Below, in pieces: positions 1 through 7,310 of a stretch of 11,325 nt of DNA. The notes beneath the pieces are model-generated. The model saw nothing but the letters and a program-made list of their open reading frames with translations, did not search any database and had not been told where the DNA came from. Location: the NCBI GenBank assembly GCA_026225155.1, contig JAMFSG010000101.1:1-11325 (forward strand), read 5' to 3'. How positions within the stretch are numbered: position 1 is the first letter of the stretch; each line of letters starts with the position of its first letter. A program made the position numbers and the translations under genes. This DNA comes from Verrucomicrobiota bacterium. Lineage in GTDB: Bacteria; Verrucomicrobiota; Verrucomicrobiia; Limisphaerales; UBA11358.

Positions 1-384
1 GTGGCGGATTATTTCCAGGCGGCGACGCTGCACTGGTTCATGCTGGGAATTGTCGTGGCACTGTCGTTGCTCGGGTCGCTGGTTTTCGCCGCGCCGTCTT
101 CCAATTCCACGATTTGCTTTGTGATTGTCGGCGGCATTCTGCTCATCGGCCGGCATCTGGATCACGTCGCGCTCACGCTGCCTGAACCGGCGCGCGGCAT
201 CACGCAGGCCATTTATTTTGCGATGCCGCATCTGGAAATTTTTGACATGCGCGACCTTATTGTCCACGACTGGCCGTTGATTGCGTGGAGATTTTTCGGG
301 CTCGCGATCCTTTACGCGCTCGTTTACACCGCCGTTTTTCTCGCCGGCGCGTGCCTGGTTTTCCGGCGCAAAGCGGTGAACTGA
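1..384 (+). CDS. ABC-2-type transporter permease, C-terminal part (5' end outside window)
   Basis: The frame is open from the first base of the window, so the gene almost certainly starts upstream; the GTG at position 1 is probably an internal Val codon. The visible 127 residues are strongly hydrophobic, with membrane segments near residues 12-30, 36-51 and 97-121 and a short basic cytoplasmic tail (FRRKAVN). The segment around residues 77-96, with FDMRDLIVHDWP ahead of the last helix, resembles the end of ABC-2 family permeases that work with a separate ATPase to move substrates across the inner membrane. The partner ATPase gene would lie upstream and is not visible. The next gene starts 3 bp after the stop, which suggests an operon. 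The substrate cannot be told. Another polytopic inner-membrane protein is possible. Confidence 0.6.
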   Translation: MADYFQAATLHWFMLGIVVALSLLGSLVFAAPSSNSTICFVIVGGILLIGRHLDHVALTLPEPARGITQAIYFAMPHLEIFDMRDLIVHDWPLIAWRFFGLAILYALVYTAVFLAGACLVFRRKAVN

Positions 385-387
385 AAA

Positions 388-1296
388 ATGAATTCATCGC
401 GGCCATATATTCTACTGCTCATCGCGCTGCTGGTTTTAAGTTTTGGCCTGGCGGCGGATTTGCAGCCGCAATTTATCGCGTGGCCCGGCAGCCGCGCGGA
501 CGGCGACATTTTCAAAATCACGCTGGGCGAGAGCCGGCGGCTTTTTGCCAATGAATTTTACACGAAAGCCGATGCTTATTATCACAGTGGTTTTTATCCG
601 ACCATTTTCGATAACAACGACGCGTTCAAAACCGCGCACATGGCCGAGGACACCGGCGCGGTTCACAGCAAAAATCACGGCGAAGAAGAAAGTTTCATGG
701 GTCCGCCGATTGACTGGATTGAAGCTTTTGGCCGCCACTTTTTCCCCGACCGCCATACGCATCTGGATGAAGGCGGACCGGAGGACGATTTGAGCAGCAG
801 CGACAGCATTCGCGAAATCCTGCCGTGGCTGAAACTTTCCACCGAGCTTGATCCGCAAAATGTCCAGAACTACACGGTGACGGCTTACTGGTTGCGCCAG
901 CGGATGAACAAAACCGAGGAGGCCGACCAGGTTTTGCTGGAAGGCTTGCACGAGAATCCGGGCAGTTGCGACATCCTGTTTGAACTTGGCCGGCTCTATG
1001 CGGAAAGTTATCACGATACCAACCGCGCGGAAAATGTCTGGGTTGCCGCCGCCAAAAATTGGAAACCCATCACCGGCGACATGGATGCGGTCGCCGCCAA
1101 CAATTTTATTTACGAAAAAATCACCACCCAACTCGGCCAGGCGGAACGGAACGCCAGTCGCTGGCAATCAGCCGTTGACTGGTTTGAAAAAGCGAAAAGC
1201 GTTTCTCCCACGCCTGACGCTTTGCAAGAACAGATTGACGAAACCAAAAAGAAAATATCCACGCCTTCGTCAGACTCGACGAACTCAATCCACTGA
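388..1296 (+). CDS. TPR-containing exported or membrane-anchored protein
   Basis: The protein has 302 residues. Residues 7-22 form a hydrophobic N-terminal segment, either a signal peptide or an uncleaved anchor, so the rest is probably outside the cytoplasm. Residues 145-225 look like tetratricopeptide helices: LKLSTELDPQNVQNY, then a segment with EADQVLLEGLHENPG, then ILFELGRLYAE. A further helix pair with SAVDWFEKAKSVSP is near 261-274. TPRs act as protein-protein scaffolds. Residues 84-125 are rich in His and acidic residues (H84, H93, H97, H117, H123, H125) and match no domain I recognise. The gene follows the ABC permease by 3 bp and is probably co-transcribed, perhaps as an accessory factor of that transporter. 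No Shine-Dalgarno sequence is visible before the ATG. The TPR call is reasonable; the function is unknown. Confidence 0.7.
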   Translation: MNSSRPYILLLIALLVLSFGLAADLQPQFIAWPGSRADGDIFKITLGESRRLFANEFYTKADAYYHSGFYPTIFDNNDAFKTAHMAEDTGAVHSKNHGEEESFMGPPIDWIEAFGRHFFPDRHTHLDEGGPEDDLSSSDSIREILPWLKLSTELDPQNVQNYTVTAYWLRQRMNKTEEADQVLLEGLHENPGSCDILFELGRLYAESYHDTNRAENVWVAAAKNWKPITGDMDAVAANNFIYEKITTQLGQAERNASRWQSAVDWFEKAKSVSPTPDALQEQIDETKKKISTPSSDSTNSIH

Positions 1297-1301
1297 CCGC
1301 C

Positions 1302-1323
1302 GCGCAATTGCGCTTTGTTTTTC
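1302..1323 (+). terminator. Weak terminator-like palindrome after the TPR gene
   Basis: A perfect 12-bp palindrome, GCGCAATTGCGC (1302-1313), starts 6 bp after the TPR stop codon and is followed by a T-rich run (TTTGTTTTTC). It could form a 4-bp GC stem with an AATT loop, which is very short for an intrinsic terminator. It may be chance, or it may separate the upstream operon from hisB. Confidence 0.2.
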
Positions 1324-1350
1324 AATTTGCAGTTTGGTTTAATCTTCGCG

Positions 1351-2013
1351 ATGAAAGCACGCCAATCCAAAATCAAACGTCACACGCTGGAAACTAAAAT
1401 TTCCATCCATCTCAATCTTGATGGCAAAGGAAAATCCAAGATCAAAACCGGCATTCCGTTTTTTGACCACATGCTGACGCTGTTCGCGAAACACGCGACG
1501 GTGGATTTGGATTTGCATTGCGACGGCGATCTTGAAGTGGACGCGCACCACACGGTCGAGGATTGCGGCATCGCGCTCGGCCAATCATTTGCCCACGCGC
1601 TCGGCGACAAAAAAGGCATCCGCCGTTACGGCCACGGTTTTGATCCGCGCAATCCGTTCACCGGCGAAGCGTATGTGCCGATGGACGAATGCCTCGCGCG
1701 CTGCGTCGTGGATTTCAGCGGACGTCCGCATTTGGTTTGGCGCGGACTGGATAAATTTTCGCAGAAGAAAATTTCCGATGCGGAAAAAAATCAGGACATT
1801 TCCAGTGCGTTTCGTTTTGGTTTGGCGCGGGAATTTTTTCAAGGCTTCACGAACGAGGCGCGCTGCAATTTGCATCTTGAATTGCTTTACGGCGACGAGC
1901 CGCATCACATCGTCGAGGCATTGTTCAAGGCATTTGCCCGCGCGGTAGACGCCGCGCGCCAGCACGACCCGCGCATCGCCGGTCGGTTGCCGAGCACGAA
2001 GGGGAAACTTTGA
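1351..2013 (+). CDS. hisB: Imidazoleglycerol-phosphate dehydratase
   Basis: This cytoplasmic enzyme removes water from imidazole-glycerol phosphate to give imidazole-acetol phosphate in histidine biosynthesis, using a di-manganese centre. From the ATG at 1351 the product has 220 residues. Family landmarks are in order: TGIPFFDHML (33-42), the metal-binding DAHHTVEDCGIALGQ (64-78; H66, H67, E70), the second metal motif EPHHIVEA (183-190), and the C-terminal PSTKG (214-218). A TTG at 1315 would add 12 residues, but the ATG places LETKISIHLNLDGKG at the usual distance from the N-terminus. Stand-alone dehydratases usually have about 190-200 residues. The extra length comes from two insertions, around 96-106 inside the normal RRYGHAYVPMDE segment and around 132-155. 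No other his gene is nearby. No HisN phosphatase domain is fused. Confidence 0.96.
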   Translation: MKARQSKIKRHTLETKISIHLNLDGKGKSKIKTGIPFFDHMLTLFAKHATVDLDLHCDGDLEVDAHHTVEDCGIALGQSFAHALGDKKGIRRYGHGFDPRNPFTGEAYVPMDECLARCVVDFSGRPHLVWRGLDKFSQKKISDAEKNQDISSAFRFGLAREFFQGFTNEARCNLHLELLYGDEPHHIVEALFKAFARAVDAARQHDPRIAGRLPSTKGKL

Positions 2014-2076
2014 AATAGGCGCGCGAAGGATGGGAAGTGGGCGAAGGAGGTTTGCAGCGCGTTTGGGTGTTGGGCA

Positions 2077-2433
2077 TCATTGTTTTATATGAGGCGTCAA
2101 TCCAACTCCAAGACCATTTTCTGAAACCTCAACGGATTTATCAGGAAAAGTAATCGCATTTAGGTGTGACAAAACCTGGCTTGCGCCGTTGGAGTCAGTC
2201 TTCTCAATAGTCATGGCTAACAAAACACTGCCGTCCGTCTTGATGCTTGGCTTGATAACACAAACTCTGCCATTGCCCAAATCGTGGCGACTTGTAACTC
2301 CGTCCGAAACTTCAACGACACCTAAATCAGAAACATTCGGTTGCGTTGCTAATGCGTCTGGCGAATGTTTGGAACAACTGGTGAATAATAATCCAAATAA
2401 TGCGAGTGTGAAAATTGACGTGAAATATTTCAT
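2077..2433 (-). CDS. Small putative lipoprotein, function unknown
   Basis: The 118-residue product starts with a basic and hydrophobic signal sequence ending in LLFTSC, so Cys20 is a plausible lipidation site. The -3 residue is Phe, which is not ideal for a lipobox, but the overall pattern is typical. The mature part has two short beta-rich segments: a VCVIKPSIKTDGSVLLAMTIE stretch (near 57-77) and VGLTPHI at the C-terminus. These faintly recall the tPxIxxdGxVxLxI pattern of secretin beta domains, but the protein is far too short to be a secretin and I assign no family. It is the only minus-strand gene here, convergent with hisB and divergent from the pilus block. It is visibly more AT-rich than its neighbours, which could mean a different origin or relaxed codon use. 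No Shine-Dalgarno is evident. Confidence 0.6.
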   Translation of the reverse strand: MKYFTSIFTLALFGLLFTSCSKHSPDALATQPNVSDLGVVEVSDGVTSRHDLGNGRVCVIKPSIKTDGSVLLAMTIEKTDSNGASQVLSHLNAITFPDKSVEVSENGLGVGLTPHIKQ

Positions 2434-2642
2434 GTGTTCGAGTTCAAACAGCGCTACTCACGAAAAGTTGCGCAGCATTTTGATTTCGGCTCGACGGAGT
2501 CTCGCCTCGCCGATTTTTAAGCACGGGCAATTGTTTTCATTAAAATTTTATTTGTCTGCATTGACTTTTGCGGGGACAAGTGAAACCTTTTCGCAGCGCG
2601 CGATCCTCGAATTCAACAGTAGGGTGATGCGCCACCAATCTC
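2434..2642. promoter_or_regulatory. Divergent intergenic region between lipoprotein and pilus genes
   Basis: These 209 bp must hold the start signals for both the minus-strand lipoprotein gene and the first pilus ATPase gene. An AT-rich patch lies at 2531-2570, with a 10-bp palindrome TAAAATTTTA (2541-2550) and a -35-like TTGACT at 2561-2566 on the plus strand. The hexamer 17 bp further on is not a good -10 box, so no promoter can be named with confidence. A purine-rich AGGG at 2621-2624 is too far (18 bases) from the GTG start at 2643 to be a clear ribosome binding site. Confidence 0.35.
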
Positions 2643-4349
2643 GTGGCAGAAAAAGACGATTATTTATTGGACCTTTTGGTTGACCTCGGTTTCACCAACG
2701 CCGAAGTTGTCGCCAAAGCTCGCGAGGAAGCCAACGCCGCCGGCGTGGGCGTCGTGGATTTACTCGTGGCGAACAAGGTCATCCGTCCCGCTGACGTGAC
2801 GCAGGCGAAGGCCGCGCAGTTTGGCGCGGAAGTCGTGACGCTCGCGGGTTTGAAGATTGACGACGATGTCATCTCGCTCGTGCCGCGCGACGTGGCGAAA
2901 AAATATCGCGTCATCCCCGTTTTCCAAACCGAAGGCAAAGTGGCCGTCGCCATCGCCGATCCTTCCGACCTGAACACGATTGATTCGCTGACGCATTTGT
3001 TGCACGCGGAAATCGAGTTACGCGTCGCGTCGGAACCGGACATCGAGCAGGCGCTGAACAAATATTACGGCGGCGACAAAAAGGCGCTGGCCGACGGCGC
3101 GTTCAAGGATGTCATCCAGGAACTCACACAGGATAATGTCGAGATTGGGGACGCGGGCGGCGGCGCGGATGTGGAAGCGGACGCGCCATTGATCCGGCTG
3201 GTCAATCAAATCATTGTTGATGCTTTCAAAATCCGCGCGTCGGATATTCATCTGGAGCCGCTCGCGAAAAGATTTCGTTTGCGTTATCGCATTGACGGCA
3301 TGATGCAGGAGATGAAATCGCCGCCGAAGCAATTGCAGGCGTCCATCATTGCGCGTTTGAAAATCCAGGCGGGCATGGTCATCTCCGAACATCGCATCCC
3401 GCAGGACGGACGCATCCAATCAAAAGTCGGCAGCAAGCTGATTGACTTGCGCGTTTCGTGTCTGCCGACGAATCACGGCGAAAGCATCGTGATGCGTATT
3501 TTGGACAAGGAAGGTTTGAAACTCGGTTTGCCGGAGCTGGGATTTTTAAGCGATGACCAGGCGACGTTCGAGCGCATCATCGCGTTGCCCGACGGAATTT
3601 TGCTTGTCACCGGCCCGACGGGTTCCGGCAAAACGACGACACTGTATTCCTGCTTGAATTTCATCAACCGCCCCGACCGCAAAATCATCACGGTCGAAGA
3701 TCCGGTGGAATATGTTTTGGCGGGCATCAACCAGGTTCAAGTGAACGACCTTGTCGGTTTTACTTTTGCGACCGCGTTGCGCGCGATTCTGCGTCAGGCG
3801 CCGAACATCGTGATGATCGGGGAAATTCGCGATATTGAAACGGCATCCATCGCCATCAACGCGTCGCTCACCGGCCATTTGGTTTTCTCCACGCTGCACA
3901 CGAATGACGCGCCCGGCGCGGTCACGCGTCTCGCGGACATCGGCGTGAAACCGTTTTTGATCGCGTCATCTACGCGCTGTTTGATGGCGCAACGGCTCGT
4001 CCGGAAAATTTGCAAAAAATGCGCCGCGCCCTACGAGCCGGATGACGGCGAATTGCGCGCGCTCGGTTTGAAGCGTGAAGATCTAAAAAATGCGAACGTG
4101 CAAAAAGGTCGCGGCTGCAATAATTGCAACGGCAGCGGCAATCGCGGACGTTTCGGCATCTTTGAAATTTTTGTCGTGGACGATGAAGGCCGCAAATTGA
4201 TTTACGACCGCGTGCCGACGAATGTGCTCCGCGCCCGCGCCCGCGAAATGGGCATGCGGACTTTGCGCGAAGACGGCATCCGCAAAGTGCTCGCCGGTTT
4301 GACGACGGCGGAAGAAGTCATCCGCGCGACCGTCGGCGACGAAGCGTGA
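2643..4349 (+). CDS. pilB: Type IV pilus / type II secretion assembly ATPase (PilB/GspE family), copy 1
   Basis: This 568-residue cytoplasmic hexameric ATPase would power pilin or pseudopilin assembly from the inner membrane. The N-terminal GspE-N domain spans about 1-145. The NTPase core has Walker A GPTGSGKT (324-331, K330), Asp box TVEDPVEY (near 350-357), the atypical Walker B region RQAPNIVMIGEIRD (384-397, catalytic E394) and His box TGHLVFSTLHTND (H412, H419). A C-terminal zinc-type tetracysteine is present (C457, C460, C492, C495). The GTG at 2643 is the only practical start: an in-frame TGA sits at 2625 and no other start codon lies between. Where the second copy and most relatives read RQDPD, this one reads RQAPN. 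I recall that form in other PVC-group proteins, so it is probably a subfamily mark, not a defect. PilB versus GspE cannot be separated from sequence alone. Confidence 0.93.
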   Translation: MAEKDDYLLDLLVDLGFTNAEVVAKAREEANAAGVGVVDLLVANKVIRPADVTQAKAAQFGAEVVTLAGLKIDDDVISLVPRDVAKKYRVIPVFQTEGKVAVAIADPSDLNTIDSLTHLLHAEIELRVASEPDIEQALNKYYGGDKKALADGAFKDVIQELTQDNVEIGDAGGGADVEADAPLIRLVNQIIVDAFKIRASDIHLEPLAKRFRLRYRIDGMMQEMKSPPKQLQASIIARLKIQAGMVISEHRIPQDGRIQSKVGSKLIDLRVSCLPTNHGESIVMRILDKEGLKLGLPELGFLSDDQATFERIIALPDGILLVTGPTGSGKTTTLYSCLNFINRPDRKIITVEDPVEYVLAGINQVQVNDLVGFTFATALRAILRQAPNIVMIGEIRDIETASIAINASLTGHLVFSTLHTNDAPGAVTRLADIGVKPFLIASSTRCLMAQRLVRKICKKCAAPYEPDDGELRALGLKREDLKNANVQKGRGCNNCNGSGNRGRFGIFEIFVVDDEGRKLIYDRVPTNVLRARAREMGMRTLREDGIRKVLAGLTTAEEVIRATVGDEA

Positions 4350-4363
4350 AAAAGCCAAGGAAG

Positions 4364-4461
4364 AATTTAGAATGAAGAATGAAGAAACAAAAAAAACGCC
4401 GGCGAAAGTTTCCGCTGCGCGCGCAAAATTTTTCTTCATTCTGCCTTCTTCATTCTACATT
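4364..4461 (+). repeat. Imperfect long hairpin built from AGAATGAAGAA units, upstream of pilT
   Basis: AGAATGAAGAA occurs twice in overlap on the left (4369-4379 and 4376-4386), and its exact reverse complement TTCTTCATTCT occurs twice on the right (4432-4442 and 4446-4456). Together they can pair as an 11-bp inner stem plus an 8-bp outer stem (TAGAATGA with TCATTCTA), extended by 3 more pairs after a mismatch. There is a 7-nt bulge on the right arm and a loop of 45 nt. The loop holds an A8 run (4389-4396) and the palindrome CGCCGGCG (4397-4404). The structure ends 9 nt before the pilT ATG, so it could act on termination, mRNA processing or translation, or be a short dispersed genomic repeat. 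Confidence 0.6.
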
Positions 4462-4470
4462 TGAAATTTT

Positions 4471-5574
4471 ATGTCCTACTCGATGTCCGATTTGTTGCAG
4501 TTGATGGTGTCTGAAGGTGCGTCCGATTTGCACACGCGCGTCGGCACGGCGCCGACGATCCGCGTCCACGGAATTTTGCATCGCGTCGAAGGCCCAGCGC
4601 TCACACCGGAGTCTTCCGAAGAATTGATGCGCAGCATCACGTCCGAAGAACACATCCAAGCGGTGCGTGAACGCGGCGGCGCAGACTTCGCATTTGCCTT
4701 CGGTGAAGCAGCGCGTTTTCGCGTGAGCGTGATGAAGGAAAAAGGAAATTTCGGCATGGTGCTGCGGCAAATTCCCAGCAAGATGCTGACGTTCGAGCAG
4801 ATCGGTTTGCCGGAATCGGTGAAGGAACTTTTGTTCAAGCCGCGCGGTTTGATCCTCGTCACCGGCCCGACGGGCTCCGGAAAATCTACGACGCTGGCCT
4901 CGCTGTTGAACATCGTGAACGAAACGCGCGACGAAGTTCACTTGATCACGATCGAGGATCCGATCGAATATTATCACAAGCACAAAAAAGCATTGATTAC
5001 ACAACGCGAAGTCCATGTGGACGTGCCGAATTTCGCGGAAGCCTTGCGCCGTGCGCTGCGCCAAGATCCGGACATGATTCTCGTCGGCGAAATGCGCGAC
5101 TTGGACACGATCGAAGCCGCGATCACGGCGGCGGAAACGGGTCACTTGGTCTTCGGCACATTGCACACGACTGGCGCGGCAAAAACCATTGACCGTCTGG
5201 TGAACGCATTTCCAACGCAGCAGCAGGAAATGGTGCGCATCCAGCTTTCCACGGTTTTGCAGGCGGTCATTTCGCAGTTGCTGATTCCGCGCATTGACAA
5301 GCCGGGCCGCGTCGCCGCGTTCGAGATCATGATCAACACGCCGTCCATCGCGGCGCTTATTCGCGACAATAAAACTTTCCGTATCCAATCCGACATCCAA
5401 ACCGGTATGAAATTCGGTATGATCACGTTGGATGCGTGGCTGATTGATAAATATATGAAGGGTTTGATCGCCCGCGAAGAAGTCATCAACAAATCCCAAG
5501 ACCCGACGACAATCATGGCCAAATTGCAAGAGCTTGATTTGGCAGCGGCGGTCGAACAAGGCCGCAAAAAATAA
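4471..5574 (+). CDS. pilT: Type IV pilus retraction ATPase PilT
   Basis: PilT is the cytoplasmic hexameric ATPase that powers pilus disassembly, the basis of twitching and of DNA or phage pull-in. The 367 residues match the usual PilT length. Motifs are Walker A GPTGSGKST (132-140, K138), Asp box TIEDPIEY (160-167), Walker B region RQDPDMILVGEMRD (197-210, catalytic E207), His box TGHLVFGTLHTTGA (H225, H232), and the PilT-type C-terminal helix SIAALIRDNK (292-301), equivalent to the AIRNLIR signature. No tetracysteine is present, as expected for PilT rather than PilB. The ATG at 4471 gives the standard N-terminus (DLLQLMVSEGASDLH); an in-frame ATG at 4483 is a possible alternative. It lies between two PilB-type genes on the same strand, 121 bp after the first and 16 bp before the second. 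Its presence argues for true type IV pili rather than only type II secretion. Confidence 0.95.
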   Translation: MSYSMSDLLQLMVSEGASDLHTRVGTAPTIRVHGILHRVEGPALTPESSEELMRSITSEEHIQAVRERGGADFAFAFGEAARFRVSVMKEKGNFGMVLRQIPSKMLTFEQIGLPESVKELLFKPRGLILVTGPTGSGKSTTLASLLNIVNETRDEVHLITIEDPIEYYHKHKKALITQREVHVDVPNFAEALRRALRQDPDMILVGEMRDLDTIEAAITAAETGHLVFGTLHTTGAAKTIDRLVNAFPTQQQEMVRIQLSTVLQAVISQLLIPRIDKPGRVAAFEIMINTPSIAALIRDNKTFRIQSDIQTGMKFGMITLDAWLIDKYMKGLIAREEVINKSQDPTTIMAKLQELDLAAAVEQGRKK

Positions 5575-5590
5575 TCTGAAATAATTTTTC

Positions 5591-7291
5591 ATGTCCGAAG
5601 AAATTTCCAGTGCGTTGCTGTCGCTCATCCGCGAGCAGGGGATGATTGACGATCTGCAATACGAAGATGTCGTTGCCGAGTTCAAGCGCAACGCCACGCC
5701 GGTGATCCAGATCTTGCAGGATTCCGGCATCATGAAGCTTGACGATATTTTGCAGGTCGAGGCGCATGCGCTGGGCACGGAAGTCGTGCAATTGCGCGAC
5801 ATGCAAATTCCGGCAGACGTGCTCAAACTCGTGCCCGTCAAAGTCGCGCAGATGTATAAATGCCTGCCCGTCGGCGTGAACAATGGTTCGGTGCAGATCG
5901 CTTTGTCCGAGCCGCTGGATCCGGCGCACGCGGATGAAATCCATTTCGCCATCAAGCGCGACGTGCAGATCGTCGTCGCCGAGCCGGCGGAAATCCTCAA
6001 GGCGATTGAAAAATTTTACGGCCAGGAAGAGAACGAAAGTTTTTCCGAAATCCTGAAGGAAATCGGCTCGGACAAACTTGCCCGCGAAGTGGATGAAGCT
6101 GGCGATGACGCGCGCGCCGCCGAAGCGCTGGCGAACGAAGTGCCGATCGTGAAATTCGTCAACCTGGTTTTGCAACAGGCGATTCAAGACCGAGCGAGCG
6201 ATATTCATTTCGAGCCGTTTGAAACGGAATTTCGCATCCGTTATCGCGTGGACGGCGCACTTTATGAAATGGCACCGCCGCCAAAATATCTCGCGTTGCC
6301 GGTGACTTCGCGTATCAAGGTCATGTCGAACTTGAACATTTCAGAAAAGCGTCTGCCGCAGGACGGACGCATCAATCTGAATCTGAACGGCAAGCAGGTG
6401 GATTTGCGCGTGAGCACTTTGCCGACGGCCTTCGGCGAATCCATCGTGCTGCGCGTGCTCGATCGTTCGTCCGTGAATCTGGAGATCGAGTCGCTCGGTT
6501 TTCCAAAATACATCCACGAATATGTGACGGAAGTCATCAACCGGCCGAATGGAATTTTCGTTGTCACCGGCCCGACGGGTTCCGGCAAAACGACGACGCT
6601 TTATTCCTGCCTGCGCCGCGTCAACACGATTGATTCAAAATTGCTGACGGCGGAAGACCCGGTGGAATTTGACATCGAAGGCATCATGCAGGTCGCCATC
6701 AACGAGGCGGCGGGCATGACGTTTGCCAAAGCGTTGAAATCATTTTTGCGCCAGGACCCGGACATCATCATGGTCGGTGAAATGCGCGATCTGGAAACCG
6801 CGCAAATTTCCATCCAAGCGTCGCTGACCGGTCACTTGGTCTTGAGCACGCTGCACACGAACGACGCGCCCGGCGCAGTGACGCGTTTGATGGACATGGG
6901 CGTGGAACCGTTTTTGATCTCTTCGACTTTGATGGGCGTGCTCGCGCAACGTCTTGTTCGCACCTGCTGCAAAAATTGCCGCACGCCGTTTGAGCCGACG
7001 GAAGAACAGCTTTCGTTGCTCAATCTTTCGCCGCACGATTTGGGCGACAAAGTTTTTCATTATGGCCGCGGCTGCTCCGTCTGCAACGACACCGGTTACA
7101 AAGGCCGCAAAGGTATTTACGAACTGCTCGTCGTCAATGACGCGATCCGCACCTTGATCAACGAACGCGCGCCGACGGTGGTCGTGCGCCAGAAAGCGGT
7201 GGAACTGGGAATGGTGACGTTGCGCGAAGACGGCTTGCGTAGTATCTTCGACGGTGATACAACCATTGAAGAAGTCGTTAAATATACTTAA
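5591..7291 (+). CDS. pilB: Type IV pilus / type II secretion assembly ATPase (PilB/GspE family), copy 2
   Basis: This second assembly ATPase has 566 residues and the same domain order as copy 1: GspE-N domain (about 1-145), then the NTPase core. Motifs are Walker A GPTGSGKT (327-334, K333), Asp box TAEDPVEF (353-360), the standard Walker B region RQDPDIIMVGEMRD (387-400, E397), His box TGHLVLSTLHTND (H415, H422) and tetracysteine C460, C463, C495, C498. It is more canonical than copy 1 at RQDPD. The N-terminal domains differ much more than the ATPase cores, which suggests different regulation or docking partners, for example one ATPase for a pilus and one for a secretion pseudopilus, or a mixed motor. 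It starts 16 bp after pilT and ends 19 bp before the platform gene, so the three are very likely co-transcribed. No Shine-Dalgarno precedes the ATG. Confidence 0.93.
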   Translation: MSEEISSALLSLIREQGMIDDLQYEDVVAEFKRNATPVIQILQDSGIMKLDDILQVEAHALGTEVVQLRDMQIPADVLKLVPVKVAQMYKCLPVGVNNGSVQIALSEPLDPAHADEIHFAIKRDVQIVVAEPAEILKAIEKFYGQEENESFSEILKEIGSDKLAREVDEAGDDARAAEALANEVPIVKFVNLVLQQAIQDRASDIHFEPFETEFRIRYRVDGALYEMAPPPKYLALPVTSRIKVMSNLNISEKRLPQDGRINLNLNGKQVDLRVSTLPTAFGESIVLRVLDRSSVNLEIESLGFPKYIHEYVTEVINRPNGIFVVTGPTGSGKTTTLYSCLRRVNTIDSKLLTAEDPVEFDIEGIMQVAINEAAGMTFAKALKSFLRQDPDIIMVGEMRDLETAQISIQASLTGHLVLSTLHTNDAPGAVTRLMDMGVEPFLISSTLMGVLAQRLVRTCCKNCRTPFEPTEEQLSLLNLSPHDLGDKVFHYGRGCSVCNDTGYKGRKGIYELLVVNDAIRTLINERAPTVVVRQKAVELGMVTLREDGLRSIFDGDTTIEEVVKYT

Positions 7292-7310
7292 CACCTAACC
7301 TCTATTCGTT

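Noticed and set aside
436..1167. 243-codon minus-strand open frame opposite the TPR gene
   Set aside because: No domain pattern is recognisable, and the plus strand carries a gene with a signal segment and TPR motifs in tight operon spacing.
1315..1350. TTG start for hisB giving 12 extra residues
   Set aside because: The extra residues have no counterpart in HisB, and the ATG at 1351 gives a family-like N-terminus.
2561..2589. TTGACT as -35 box of a defined pilB promoter
   Set aside because: No acceptable -10 hexamer lies 16-18 bp downstream, so only a general promoter region is reported.
2189..2683. 164-codon plus-strand open frame across the lipoprotein gene and into pilB
   Set aside because: It overlaps the start of the clear pilB gene in another frame and runs antisense to a lipoprotein with a good signal sequence; its product has no recognisable features.
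4450..6000. Very long (516-codon) open frame on the minus strand across pilT and the start of the second pilB
   Set aside because: It is antisense to two unmistakable genes, its product is low in recognisable domains and skewed toward Arg, His, Asp and Phe, and such antisense frames are common opposite codon-biased GC-rich genes.
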